From contig NZ_JASJEU010000024.1 of the NCBI RefSeq assembly GCF_030077735.1, positions 186,001 to 250,000 on the forward strand: a DNA stretch of 64,000 nucleotides, in the 5' to 3' direction. Shown here piece after piece: positions 17,252 through 25,986 of the stretch. The notes under the pieces were generated by a model. The model did no database searches. It worked only from the letters and a program-made list of their open reading frames with translations, and had not been told where the DNA came from. Numbering within the stretch: position 1 is the stretch's first letter; each line of letters starts with the position of its first letter. This stretch comes from Gordonibacter faecis (GTDB taxonomy: Bacteria; Actinomycetota; Coriobacteriia; Coriobacteriales; Eggerthellaceae). The position numbers and the translations under genes are program-made.

Positions 17252-17845
17252 TTATTCGGGGTCATTCGGTGCGACGGGGCGCAGGATATCCACGACAGTA
17301 TCGCCGTACTTCTTGCGCGACGCAAGCGCAAGTCCGCACGCGGCGGCAGCCGCATCGGCATCGGCGTTACTGGCAGAAGCATGCTCGTACACCACGAGCG
17401 CGTCTTCCGCAAGCGCCCCGTGGGCGGCAAGCGCCGCGGGCACGCCCAGCGCCTCTTGCGCCGAAAGCGCGTAGGGCGGGTCGAGAAATACCAGGTCGAA
17501 GGGCGGACGAACGCCACGCGGCGGCTCCTTCACCACGTCGGCGCGCACCACGCGCGCGCGGGTGCTACCAAGACCAAGCGCCTCCACGTTTGCGCACACC
17601 ACTTTGAAGGCCGCGCCATCACGTTCACAGAAGCGGGCGTTTGCCGCTCCGCGCGACAGCGCCTCAAGCCCGAGCGCCCCCGAGCCGGCAAACGCGTCCA
17701 GCACCACGGCGCCTTCGAAGCCGCCACGCGCACTGTTCACGCTGCTCATAAGCGACTCGCGCACGCGGTCGGTCGTGGGGCGCGTGCCCTCCCCCTTCGG
17801 CGCCTTGATGGTGCGCCCCCGAAATTCACCTGCGATAATGCGCAT
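17252..17845 (-). CDS. rsmD: 16S rRNA (guanine966-N2)-methyltransferase
   Basis: The protein is about 197 residues from ATG 17845 (MRIIAGEFRGRTIKAP), which is the canonical RsmD start and follows GCAAGGGGG; longer in-frame starts run into recG. Motifs are TRPTTDRVRESL, the SAM-binding LDAFAGSGALGLEALSRGA, and the catalytic FLDPPYALS. It modifies G966 in the 30S decoding region. It lies one base after the recG stop codon. Confidence 0.96.
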   Translation of the reverse strand: MRIIAGEFRGRTIKAPKGEGTRPTTDRVRESLMSSVNSARGGFEGAVVLDAFAGSGALGLEALSRGAANARFCERDGAAFKVVCANVEALGLGSTRARVVRADVVKEPPRGVRPPFDLVFLDPPYALSAQEALGVPAALAAHGALAEDALVVYEHASASNADADAAAAACGLALASRKKYGDTVVDILRPVAPNDPE

Positions 17846-17846
17846 G

Positions 17847-20051
17847 TTAGCCCCCTTGCACCTCTCCGGCCCGCTTGAACGCAAGCCGCGCCTCCCGCGC
17901 GAGCGCCCGGTGCGCGGGTGCCTCAAGGTGCGGATCCTCTTCCAGAAGCGCACGCGCGTCGGCGTGTGCCGCCTCGATCACCTTACCGTCGCGCACCACA
18001 TTTACCAGCTTGAGCGCCGAAGCGCCGTGCTGGCGGTTGCCCAAAATGTCGCCCTCGCGGCGCAGCGACAGGTCGTAGGCTGCCAGTTCGTAGCCATCGT
18101 CGGTAGTTTCCATGGCCGAAAGGCGCTGCAGCGCCGCATCGGTGCGCGAGGCGCTGACGAGGTACACCTCGCCGGGCTTCTCGCCGCGCCCCACGCGTCC
18201 ACGCAGCTGATGGAGCTGCGACAAGCCGAAGCGGTCGGCATCTTCCACAATCATGACCGTGGCGTTGGGCACGTCCATACCCACCTCAATTACCGTGGTA
18301 GCCACGAGTACCTGGGACTCACCCTCGCGAAACCGCCTCATGACCTCCTGCTTTTCAGCAGAAGGCAGACGACCATGCAGCAAGTCAACCGTGTAGTCGA
18401 TAAACGTCTTTTCCTGCAAGAACGCCGCTTCGCGCTCAGCGGCAGCCACGTTGCCCTCAGCCAAGTCCGCGTCGTCCTCAATACTGATGGCAGCGTACAC
18501 ATACTCGTCTTCGTCACCCTCGCGCGCTGCACGCTTGCCTGCCTTAGCGTCGCGCTCATCGGCTGACGCACCCACGAGCGGGCACACCACATACACCTGC
18601 TCGCCGCGCCCGAGCGCCGCAAGCGCCGCGTCGTAGGCGCGTCCGCGCTCCTGCTTCGAGAGCACCTTCGTCGTGCGCGCAGACGTATCATGCGGGCGGT
18701 ACTTAATATAGGACAGCGTCAAGTTCCCGAACAGGGCCAACGCAAGCGAGCGCGGAATGGGCGTGGCCGTGAGGTAGAGCGCGTCGGGCGCATCACCCTT
18801 CGCCAAGAGCTTCGCACGCTGATCCACACCGAAGCGCTGCTGCTCGTCGATGACCACCAGCGTGCAGCGCGCCAGCTGCACGTCGTCCTCCAGCAGCGCG
18901 TGCGTGCCGATGAGCACGTCAACCGTACCGGCCGCCACGCGCGCAAGAAGAGCCTCACGATCAGGAGCAGGCGTGGAACCCGTCAGCACTTCACAGGTAA
19001 TGCCGGCCACGTCAAACAGCGGCCCGAGGTTCTGGCCGTGCTGGCGCGCAAGCACCTCGGTGGGTGCCATGAGCAGCGCCTGCCCACCCGAGTCGGCCGC
19101 CGCAGCAAGCGCATGCGCCGCCACCACGGTTTTGCCGGTACCCACATCACCCAGCAGCAGATGGTTCGCCGTGTGGGGTGCCGCGAGCGCAGCCAGAATG
19201 TCGTCGCGCGCCGCCTTCTGCTCGTCGGTGAGTTCATAGGGAAGCGCCGCCGCAAACGCCCGCAGGTGTGCGCCGTCTGTCACGTGCTGTACGGGCGTAC
19301 GCCCCTCGGCGCGGGCGCGACCCTCTTCCATCAGCATGAGTTCCAGAAACAGAAGTTCCTCATACACCAAGCGCCGCCGCGCCTCACGCACCTCATCCAT
19401 ACTGTGCGGAAAATGGATGGATGCCAGCGCCGCCCCCCTGCTCATCAGGCGATACTTCGCGCGCAACTCCAACGGCAGCGGATCGTACATGCCGGCGGCA
19501 TGATCCAGCGCGTTGCCCACAAGCCGCCGAATCCACGCCGTTGACAACTTCTCGGTGGCCGGGTGCACGGGGATGATCATACCCGTGGTGGAGCCTTCGC
19601 CGCCATCCACTGCCTCAATAAAAGGGTTTGTCATGCGTTTGAAGCCGTAGTTGAATTCCAGCTTACCGGCCGCCGCCACGCGCATGCCAGGCTTGAGCGA
19701 ATCCATGAGCCAGGGTTGCCGAAACGCAGTGATCATGAGGGTGCCCGTGCCGTCTACCAGGGTGATTTCCACGAGTGGCAACTTTGGCTTCGGGCGCTTG
19801 AGCTTGATCTCATGTATCGAACCCTCCACCGTGCACTGCTCGCCGATGACCGCCGAAGCCACGGTTTCACGCCGGGACAAGTCAATGTAGCGACGCGGAA
19901 AGTGCGTCAGCAAGTCGCGCACCGTGCGCACGCCGAGCACCTCCAGCGCCCGCGCGCGCATTGGGCTCACCAAACGCACGCGCCCGACTGATTCGTCGAG
20001 CGCAAGCGTAGCCACCAAGCGGTCAGGTGTTTTGTTGTCCTCAATCGACAA
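17847..20051 (-). CDS. recG: ATP-dependent DNA helicase RecG
   Basis: RecG remodels stalled forks and Holliday junctions. The 734-residue protein has an N-terminal OB/wedge domain (TVRDLLTHFPRRYIDLS, VEGSIHEIKLKRPKPKLP), Walker A LLGDVGTGKTVVA, motif II and the C-terminal helicase motifs LVATTVIEVGMDVPNATVMI and LHQLRGRVGRG. Motif II reads DEQQRFGV where most RecG have DEQHRFGV. The start is uncertain: the frame opens with TTG at 20051 without a clear ribosome-binding site. A strong hairpin precedes it. Confidence 0.95.
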   Translation of the reverse strand: MSIEDNKTPDRLVATLALDESVGRVRLVSPMRARALEVLGVRTVRDLLTHFPRRYIDLSRRETVASAVIGEQCTVEGSIHEIKLKRPKPKLPLVEITLVDGTGTLMITAFRQPWLMDSLKPGMRVAAAGKLEFNYGFKRMTNPFIEAVDGGEGSTTGMIIPVHPATEKLSTAWIRRLVGNALDHAAGMYDPLPLELRAKYRLMSRGAALASIHFPHSMDEVREARRRLVYEELLFLELMLMEEGRARAEGRTPVQHVTDGAHLRAFAAALPYELTDEQKAARDDILAALAAPHTANHLLLGDVGTGKTVVAAHALAAAADSGGQALLMAPTEVLARQHGQNLGPLFDVAGITCEVLTGSTPAPDREALLARVAAGTVDVLIGTHALLEDDVQLARCTLVVIDEQQRFGVDQRAKLLAKGDAPDALYLTATPIPRSLALALFGNLTLSYIKYRPHDTSARTTKVLSKQERGRAYDAALAALGRGEQVYVVCPLVGASADERDAKAGKRAAREGDEDEYVYAAISIEDDADLAEGNVAAAEREAAFLQEKTFIDYTVDLLHGRLPSAEKQEVMRRFREGESQVLVATTVIEVGMDVPNATVMIVEDADRFGLSQLHQLRGRVGRGEKPGEVYLVSASRTDAALQRLSAMETTDDGYELAAYDLSLRREGDILGNRQHGASALKLVNVVRDGKVIEAAHADARALLEEDPHLEAPAHRALAREARLAFKRAGEVQGG

Positions 20052-20073
20052 AGATGGTCGTCCCTACTGCCAG

Positions 20074-20106
20074 GGGATTGTGTCGCTCTTCGAGCGACAC
20101 AATCCC
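20074..20106. repeat. perfect 15-bp stem hairpin between fakA and recG
   Basis: GGGATTGTGTCGCTC (20074-20088) and its exact complement (20092-20106) enclose a 3-base loop. It touches the fakA stop codon. There is no T-run, so it looks more like an RNA processing or stabilising element, or a repeat remnant, than a simple terminator. Confidence 0.75.
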
Positions 20107-21740
20107 TATTCAACCGACATCACGACGGGATACAACGGCTGGTCGCCGCGGTGGGCGTCTATCTCCAGTTCGTCGTAGGCTTCCTCGATGCGGGCGACCA
20201 GCGCGTCCATCGCTGCGTCGTCCAAGTCCTCGCCCGCCAACAGCGTGAGCGTGTCGGCCTCGGCGGCATCCATATGCGCGAGCAAGTCCATAACCACGTC
20301 AGCCACGTCGGTGCCCACCGCCTCAATGGAGCCATCCGCGATACCTATAACATCGCCCTCGCGAATAGGGTTGTCGTGCGCATCCTTCGCGTCCTTGATG
20401 GCGCACGTCACCTCGCCGGTGCGCACATCGGCGTAGGCCTCGGTCATAGCCTCCACGTTCTCATCAAGGCTGGCGGACTCATCGAACCCAAACAGTGCCG
20501 AGAACGCCTGCGGCACGCTGGTGGTGGGCACCACCGCGCACGGACGCTCGGACAGCCCACAGGCACTCTGAGCAGCCATGATAATGTTCTTATTGTTCGG
20601 CAAAATGATGACCGCATCCGCGTTCACCTGGTTTGCGGCATCCAGCAAATCCTTCGTGGAGGGGTTCATGGTCTGCCCGCCGGACACCACCACGTCCACG
20701 CCCAGGCTCTTGAGGATTTTCGCGTTGCCCTCGCCCGCCGCCACGGCCACAAACCCAAGCGGCTTGTGTTCCACCTGCTCTTCGCTGGCCAATGCGTCGG
20801 TGCGCGCCGCGCTCTGCAGCTGCATATTATGTATGTGCACCTCAGAAATTTGCGCGCCATTGTTCAGGAAGTAGCCCAGCACTTCATCGGGGCGATTCGT
20901 GTGCACATGCACCTTGAAGTTGGGATGCATGCCCACCATGAGGTCGCAGTCACCCTTCGTAGGCAAGAAATCCTTGGCGGCTTCCTCGTCGATGTCATCG
21001 GAGTGCACCAAGAACTCGGTGCAGTAGCGATACGCCGAGCCTTCCCAGTCGTTGATCTGCTCAATCTCCACCTTCGGCGCAGTGGCACGCGCGAACGCCA
21101 GCTCGTCGCCGAGCGGCCCTTCCTTGCCCGTGAGCGCCGCGGCGAACGCGTCAAAGAAGATCGCGAGGCCGTAGCCACCCGCGTCCACCACGCCGTTGTC
21201 CTTCAGCACCGGCAGCAGATCGGGCGTGCGCTGCACCGACGCGTACGCCTCAGTCACCACGGCCTCAAGCGCCTCGTCGGTGGAGAACTTCTTCTTGCGC
21301 GCATGCTTCGCAGCGGCCGCGCTATCCCTGAGCACGGTAAGGATAGTGCCCTCCACCGGCTTGCGCACCGCCTGAAACGCCACGTCAACGGCGTGCGAGA
21401 ACGCCGCATCAATGCTTTCCGCACTCATGGCGTCATACCCCACGCTGCCTTCGCAGAGGCCGCGCAGAATCTGGGACGTGATAACGCCCGAGTTGCCGCG
21501 CGCGCCCATGAGGGCACCGGTGGTAATGGCCTTGCGAATGTCCGCGCCAGCAGCCCCAATGGGCAGTTGCGCGAGGTTGTCAACAACCGTTTCCAGCGTC
21601 AACGACATGTTCGTGCCCGTGTCGCCGTCGGGCACGGGGAACACGTTCAAGCGGTTGATCTCATCTTTGCGCGCGCTCAGCGTTTTGCTTGCAGCAGCAA
21701 TGGCATTCAGCAGATCGTTCACGGTATAGGAATCTGACAT
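20106..21740 (-). CDS. fakA: fatty acid kinase catalytic subunit FakA (YloV, DhaL-type)
   Basis: This 544-residue protein has an N-terminal DhaL/DAK2 kinase domain (NVFPVPDGDTGTNMSLTL, ARGNSGVITSQILRG, VDAGGYGLAIFFDAF), then the middle domain and C-terminal DegV-like domain (VMVGMHPNFKVHVHTNRPDE-like region, ILPNNKNIIMAAQ). FakA phosphorylates fatty acids bound to a FakB protein so that exogenous fatty acids enter phospholipid synthesis through PlsX/PlsY. FakB is not in this window. The order asp23-fakA-recG is the Bacillus yloU-yloV-recG order. Confidence 0.95.
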   Translation of the reverse strand: MSDSYTVNDLLNAIAAASKTLSARKDEINRLNVFPVPDGDTGTNMSLTLETVVDNLAQLPIGAAGADIRKAITTGALMGARGNSGVITSQILRGLCEGSVGYDAMSAESIDAAFSHAVDVAFQAVRKPVEGTILTVLRDSAAAAKHARKKKFSTDEALEAVVTEAYASVQRTPDLLPVLKDNGVVDAGGYGLAIFFDAFAAALTGKEGPLGDELAFARATAPKVEIEQINDWEGSAYRYCTEFLVHSDDIDEEAAKDFLPTKGDCDLMVGMHPNFKVHVHTNRPDEVLGYFLNNGAQISEVHIHNMQLQSAARTDALASEEQVEHKPLGFVAVAAGEGNAKILKSLGVDVVVSGGQTMNPSTKDLLDAANQVNADAVIILPNNKNIIMAAQSACGLSERPCAVVPTTSVPQAFSALFGFDESASLDENVEAMTEAYADVRTGEVTCAIKDAKDAHDNPIREGDVIGIADGSIEAVGTDVADVVMDLLAHMDAAEADTLTLLAGEDLDDAAMDALVARIEEAYDELEIDAHRGDQPLYPVVMSVE

Positions 21741-21841
21741 GGTGGTTTTTATCTCTCTCTCGGCGTTCAGCTTCGCGCCGCTCGGCCCGCACCCGCGGGC
21801 AGCCCCCTGGAGCGGCGCTCATCTCTTAATCGCTTGATGCG

Positions 21842-22189
21842 CTACTTGCGCACCTTGACGCCCTGCACATGCACTTCAACGCTGTCAAGCGGCACGCGCG
21901 CGTACTCTTTCAGGGCGAAGGTCACCTGGTCAACGAGGTTCTGCGACACCGTAGTAATGTTGGTGCCGTACTCAATGACCACGTACAGTTCCACGTGAAT
22001 GCCCGCCTCGGTGGACGTGACCACCACGCCGCGGCGCAGGCGGGAGGTAGGAAGAATTTTGGCGATGCCGTCGGCGGCCGACGGTGCCGCCATGCCCACG
22101 ACGCCGTAACATTCAAGCGCCGCATTGCCGACCATATCGGCCAAAACGTCGTTGGCAACGTGGAGATTGCCGGGTATCGTTGTACTCAT
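21842..22189 (-). CDS. Asp23/Gls24 family protein (YloU-like)
   Basis: This 115-residue member of the Asp23/Gls24 envelope-stress family has the pattern GNLHVANDVLADMVGNAALECYGVVGMA and VELYVVIEYGTNITTVSQNLVDQV with a C-terminal VEVHVQGVKV. It is next to fakA in most Gram-positives, and members are thought to be cell-envelope-associated. It is divergent from rpmB. Confidence 0.92.
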   Translation of the reverse strand: MSTTIPGNLHVANDVLADMVGNAALECYGVVGMAAPSAADGIAKILPTSRLRRGVVVTSTEAGIHVELYVVIEYGTNITTVSQNLVDQVTFALKEYARVPLDSVEVHVQGVKVRK

Positions 22190-22320
22190 GGCTCGTCCTT
22201 TCGAAACGCGGGGCGCACGTCCGCGTGGGTACGGCTAAACTATGGACGAAGTATACCGCAAGCTCGGAAGGCTGTGCGACGCGCCTGCTCGCAACGCCGA
22301 CCATACTACACGAAAAATTC

Positions 22321-22350
22321 TTGTAGGGCTCTCGTTTTATGTGCTATAGT
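22321..22350 (+). promoter_or_regulatory. promoter of rpmB
   Basis: TTGTAG (22321-22326), an 18-base spacer and TATAGT (22345-22350) lie 68 bases before the rpmB start. Confidence 0.55.
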
Positions 22351-22417
22351 ATGAGGGCTTTTTTGTCATCAACGGCTTTCAGCCGTGCGGAAACAAAACG
22401 AACCTGGAGTGATAACG

Positions 22418-22609
22418 ATGTCGAAAGTTTGCGAAGTTTGCGGAAAGCACCCGGTCGCAGGGCGCAACGTCAGCCACTCGCACCGCGTGACGAACCGCGT
22501 GTTCCGTCCCAACGTGCAGAAGATCACCATCAAGGACAAGGAAGGCCACGTGCGCAAGGCCAACGTCTGCACGAAGTGCATGAAGGCCGGCAAGGTCGAA
22601 CGAGCTTAA
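22418..22609 (+). CDS. rpmB: 50S ribosomal protein L28
   Basis: The 63-residue protein starts at ATG 22418 (MSKVCEVCGKHPVAGRNVSH) with CCTGGAGTG upstream. Two CxxC pairs (CEVCGK and CTKCMK) mark the zinc-binding version. RVTNRVFRPNVQKI is typical L28. It is transcribed away from asp23. Confidence 0.97.
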   Translation: MSKVCEVCGKHPVAGRNVSHSHRVTNRVFRPNVQKITIKDKEGHVRKANVCTKCMKAGKVERA

Positions 22610-22613
22610 CTTG

Positions 22614-22790
22614 TTCCGCCGTTCTCCGAACGGCGGAACTGGTCGACGCTGCGAAGGGTCCTGGCACCGAATCTCGCTCCTTTTTCGCTTACCCTCACGT
22701 GCAAAGCACGCTCGGCCGCGAAACGGGGCGATCTTCAGTGCCAGGACCCTTCTCGCTGTTTTACTACGCCAACCGGGGAGATGTGGAGAT
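22614..22790. repeat. long structured intergenic repeat (copy 1 of the ~150-bp family)
   Basis: This copy runs in the opposite sense to those at 25015 and 48597. It begins with the hairpin GTTCCGCCGTTC/GAACGGCGGAAC, then TCGACGCTGCG. A long-range stem AAGGGTCCTGGCAC / GTGCCAGGACCCTT encloses a core TTCGCTTACCCTCACGTGC...GCACGCTCGGCCGCG that is nearly identical to the 48.6-kb copy. It lies right after rpmB. Confidence 0.8.
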
Positions 22791-22822
22791 CTACCTGTGA
22801 GGTGGAGATTGTTGATGTGATG

Positions 22823-22849
22823 AAAAAGCCCGCTTTCGCGGGCTTTTTT
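22823..22849. terminator. bidirectional terminator between rpmB and queD
   Basis: AAAAAGCCCGC (22823-22833), loop TTTC, GCGGGCTTTTTT (22838-22849). It gives a U-run in both directions and serves the convergent rpmB and queD transcripts. Confidence 0.93.
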
Positions 22850-22869
22850 GGTGTTTAGAGGGGCGCCTC

Positions 22870-23310
22870 TTACGGGCGGTAGGTTACTTTCGCTATGGGG
22901 CTTTCCCAGACGGATAGCTCTACGAGGGAGATGTGGGCGGGGAGAGTTTTTTCTAGTTCGTAGAACATCACGCGGGCAAGGTGTTCGGCGGTGGGGTTGA
23001 TCTCGTCGAACGGGGCCACGTCGTTCAAGCAGCGATGATCGAAGTTTTCCAGCAACTGGTGCAGGTCGCGCTTGATGTCCTTGAAATCGTAGAGCATACC
23101 CACCTCGTCGAGGTGTTGGCCGGCGATAACCACTTCCACTTCCCAGGTGTGTCCATGGAGGTACTGACACGGGCCATCGTAGCCCGGCAGGGCGTGGGCT
23201 GCGTCGAAGTGGTCTTTCACCGTGAGTTCGTAGTGGCCGCCGCCGTGCAGGTGCATGCTGCCCGACAGCTTTCCGGGGCCCTCGTACAAAGCGTTGTGCG
23301 TGATATCCAT
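22870..23310 (-). CDS. queD: 6-carboxy-tetrahydropterin synthase QueD
   Basis: This 146-residue enzyme of the 6-pyruvoyl-tetrahydropterin synthase family makes the pterin precursor of queuosine from dihydroneopterin triphosphate. Zinc-ligand histidines are visible in DHFDAAHALPGY and in CQYLHGHTWEVEV; the latter also has the catalytic Cys. FDHRCLNDVAPFDEINPTAEHLA is the second conserved block. No queC, queE or queF is in the window. It is 1 base from the zinc-ribbon gene stop/start and so likely co-transcribed. Confidence 0.9.
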   Translation of the reverse strand: MDITHNALYEGPGKLSGSMHLHGGGHYELTVKDHFDAAHALPGYDGPCQYLHGHTWEVEVVIAGQHLDEVGMLYDFKDIKRDLHQLLENFDHRCLNDVAPFDEINPTAEHLARVMFYELEKTLPAHISLVELSVWESPIAKVTYRP

Positions 23311-24030
23311 TTATGCCACCACCAACAGGCGCTTGCAGTGCGGGCAGACGCCAAGCGGCGCTTGGGACTTGAGGTCAATCAGGCGCCCGCCGTCGATGAC
23401 GACGCGACACACGCCGCAGCGGCCCTCCATCAGCCGACCCACCGCCACGCCACCCGTGCGCGCGGCGGTTTGCTCGTAGGCATCGCGCAGCTCAGGTGAG
23501 AGGTCGGCCGCCAATGCCGCGCGTTCGGCGCTGGCACGCCCGATGTCGTCCTGCAGCGCGCCGCCCTCTTCGCGAAACGAGGCGATGGCCGCCGCTTCCT
23601 GCCGCTCAATGCCGGCAAGAGCGCGCTTCACCTGGGACTGCACGTCCTCAATTTTCGCCAGTTCCTCGCCGGCCTTCGCCAGCTTTTCCTCCAGCGTGTT
23701 GCGGCGCTTGGCGAAGCCGTTGAGCTCCTTGGAATGCGCCTCCACGCTGCGGTAGTCGCCGCGGGAGGCGTCGATGGTTTCCTGCACATGGCGCTGCTTC
23801 TCAGCGAGCGTGGCGTCCTCAGTCTCAAGCTGACTTACCTGCGCCTTAGCCTTCGCGCGCAGCTCAGCCACCTGCTTTTGCTTCTGTTCGATGGACGCCT
23901 TTTTCTGGCGTGCTTCCAGAATGGTCGCGCGTTGAGGCAGTTCATCCAGCTTCTTTTTCGCTTTCAAAAGTTCCAAATCTATTTGCTGCATTCGCAGCAG
24001 TGTTGCCAGTTCCTCGGTTGTTGCTCGCAT
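23311..24030 (-). CDS. coiled-coil protein with C-terminal C4 zinc ribbon (DUF164/CT398 type)
   Basis: This 239-residue protein has a long N-terminal coiled coil (about 10-175) and a C-terminal zinc ribbon with the pairs CGVC (CGVCRVVIDGGRLIDL) and CPHC (GVCPHCKRLLVV). Proteins of this build are widespread and usually lie next to a Nif3-like gene, as here. The function is not established; nucleic-acid binding is often suggested. Confidence 0.88.
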   Translation of the reverse strand: MRATTEELATLLRMQQIDLELLKAKKKLDELPQRATILEARQKKASIEQKQKQVAELRAKAKAQVSQLETEDATLAEKQRHVQETIDASRGDYRSVEAHSKELNGFAKRRNTLEEKLAKAGEELAKIEDVQSQVKRALAGIERQEAAAIASFREEGGALQDDIGRASAERAALAADLSPELRDAYEQTAARTGGVAVGRLMEGRCGVCRVVIDGGRLIDLKSQAPLGVCPHCKRLLVVA

Positions 24031-24080
24031 GTGCTTCCTTCTCTTCGTGATGGCGCTTGCGCGCTCCCCCCGCGACGCGC

Positions 24081-24977
24081 CTAGACGCGCGTCGTCTCTG
24101 GATACGACCAGTTTTCCGTCTGATCGAGAATAGTAATACGCTCGCCGGGTATGCCGGCGCCTTCCACCGCGGCAGCCAGAATAGCCGTGAGCGGCAGTTC
24201 ACTGGTGTCGTGGCCCAGCTCAACCACAGCAAGACCCGCCTGCGAGAGCGCGAGCGCGTCGTGGTACTTCACCTCGCCGCACACGAGGCAGTCCGCCTGC
24301 GCGCGCAGGGCCGCGCTGCCCACTTCGCCCGCCGAGCCCGTGCAGGTAACCACGCGCTCAAGTTCGCGCGAGAAGTCGCCCCACACACGCGGCTGACGTG
24401 CGAATACGGATGTGCACCGCGCTGCCAGCTGGCCCAACGTGAGCGGGTCGTCGGCCGCACGAACCGTGCACAGTTGCCCGTAGCCCTTGCGGCGCGATGA
24501 AGCCAGCGGCACCACCACGCTTTTGAACGAGAGGTTCAGCATGCCGGGCAGCATGCGCTGGGCCTGGGCGCTCACGTCGAGCGCCGTGTGATACGAAAGC
24601 AGTGCCACGCCGCGCGCCACCGCGGCCCACACAAGCGCGCCCGGGTTCGCCGCCACCGACGAGGCCGGCGAGAACGCATCGGGCGGCGTCAAAAACGCCG
24701 GGTGGTGCGTCACCAGCACGTTTGCACCCCTGTCGGCCGCTTCCTCCACGGCCGCCACCGTGGGGTCAAGCGCCACGGCAACCCCCTCCACAAGGCGCGC
24801 CGGGTCACCCACGGTTATACCCGTGCGATCCCATTCCTCGGCATCTGCCGCCGGGAAGTCACGCAGAAGCGCCTGCTCAAGCGCGCCCACGGTCACAGGA
24901 TTCACCTGTTTGGAAAGCGGCCCCGACGCCCGCTGCGCCAGCCCGCCCTGCTCCTTCTTCTTCCCAACCATAGCCAT
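24081..24977 (-). CDS. Nif3-like dinuclear metal centre protein
   Basis: This 298-residue protein is of the Nif3/YbgI/YqfO family, toroidal hexamers with a two-metal site. Motifs include EEWDRTGITVGDP, VLVTHHPAFL with the metal-binding HH pair, GVALLSYHTALDV and the C-terminal VVELGHDTSELP. A substrate-level function is not settled; GTP cyclohydrolase-like or DNA-related roles have been proposed. The N-terminus carries a Lys/Gly-rich extension of about 30 residues. It pairs with the downstream zinc-ribbon gene. Confidence 0.92.
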   Translation of the reverse strand: MAMVGKKKEQGGLAQRASGPLSKQVNPVTVGALEQALLRDFPAADAEEWDRTGITVGDPARLVEGVAVALDPTVAAVEEAADRGANVLVTHHPAFLTPPDAFSPASSVAANPGALVWAAVARGVALLSYHTALDVSAQAQRMLPGMLNLSFKSVVVPLASSRRKGYGQLCTVRAADDPLTLGQLAARCTSVFARQPRVWGDFSRELERVVTCTGSAGEVGSAALRAQADCLVCGEVKYHDALALSQAGLAVVELGHDTSELPLTAILAAAVEGAGIPGERITILDQTENWSYPETTRV

Positions 24978-25014
24978 CTTCCTTTCATCAAAACCAACCT
25001 CCAGGTTGGCGCTA

Positions 25015-25165
25015 GTAAGTCAGCGAGGTTGTCTGTAGCACCCGAGATTCGGGGGATCGCGAAGGCGAAGCGTACTTCGCTACGCGAGTCTTCGCGATCG
25101 CGCGAAGATCGGGTGCCACAGACAACCGCAGCGTCGGCAGGTTCCGCGGGCTGTAAGCCCGCGGA
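25015..25165. repeat. long structured intergenic repeat (copy 2)
   Basis: It starts GTCAGCGAGG. The outer stem GTTGTCTGTAGCACCCGA pairs with TCGGGTGCCACAGACAAC, enclosing an inner hairpin (GATCGCGAAG...CTTCGCGATC). It ends GCAGCGTCGGCAGGTTCCGCGGGC...GCCCGCGGAACC. The element lies between the PHP gene stop and the Nif3 start and covers almost the whole gap. Confidence 0.85.
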
Positions 25166-25167
25166 AC

Positions 25168-25986
25168 CTAAAGCATAATGCTGCGCCGGTCGCCATCGGC
25201 CGTCGGGACCGTTACCGTTCGATAACCAGCTTGCGCCATGAGGCGATAGGCCTGCTCAACGTCACGCACAACGTTGGCAGGCGTATGGGCGTCGGTGCCC
25301 ACCGTACACGGCACGCCCGCGCGACAGAAGGCCGCCAGCAGCTCCGGCGCGGGAAACATCTCCTTGCAGGCGTAGTACGACCCCGACGTGTTCACCTCTA
25401 CCATGCGGCCCGCCGCGGCGCACACTTCGGCGGCCTGCTCGTAGAGCGGCGTGACGTCGTAGCTGGGGTAATAGGCGAACTTCTTCGCTAGGTCGGGGTG
25501 CGACATCACATCGAAGGGCACCTCGGACGACACCGCGTCACACCACAGGTCGAAGTAACGCCGCCAAATGATATCCGGCGCGCCCAACTCGTCCCAGCGG
25601 TCGCGCTGCGCAGGATCGTCGAAGGGCCAGGCGTCCACGAAGTGCACCGAGCCTAACACCAGCTCAAAGGGAGCCAGGTCAGCCGCAGTAATGACGCGAT
25701 CTTCGTCGGCACCGAGCCAGTCCAGCTCACAGCCCACAATCACTTCCACGTTGGGGTGGCGACGGCGCGCTTCCTGCACGGCATCGAGGTATTCCCCCAC
25801 ACGCTCTGCGGGCATGGACAGGTAGGCGTTCGGGTCGAACGCGGCGGACAGCGGATAGTGCTCGGTCACCGCAATGGTGGTGACGCCGGCAGCCTCAGCC
25901 GCGCTCACGAGTTCTTCCACCGTGCCTTCGCCGTGGCCGCAAAACGAGGTGTGCGTGTGGGTGGTTACCAGTTCCATGTCACTCAT
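25168..25986 (-). CDS. PHP-domain phosphatase, histidinol-phosphatase-like
   Basis: The protein is about 272 residues from ATG 25986 (MSDMELVTTHTHTSFCGHGE), whose ATG overlaps the desulfurase stop (ATGA). The PHP metal-binding motif THTHTSFCGHG is at the N-terminus. TEHYPLS, GCELDW, DVMSHPDL and GTDAHTP follow in the usual order. PHP proteins of this length include HisK-type histidinol phosphatases. No his genes are nearby, so the substrate is open. Confidence 0.85.
   Translation of the reverse strand: MSDMELVTTHTHTSFCGHGEGTVEELVSAAEAAGVTTIAVTEHYPLSAAFDPNAYLSMPAERVGEYLDAVQEARRRHPNVEVIVGCELDWLGADEDRVITAADLAPFELVLGSVHFVDAWPFDDPAQRDRWDELGAPDIIWRRYFDLWCDAVSSEVPFDVMSHPDLAKKFAYYPSYDVTPLYEQAAEVCAAAGRMVEVNTSGSYYACKEMFPAPELLAAFCRAGVPCTVGTDAHTPANVVRDVEQAYRLMAQAGYRTVTVPTADGDRRSIML

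Noticed and set aside
22614..22790. Small protein gene downstream of rpmB
   Set aside because: The stretch is a structured repeat found at other sites; frames in it are by-products of the inverted repeats.
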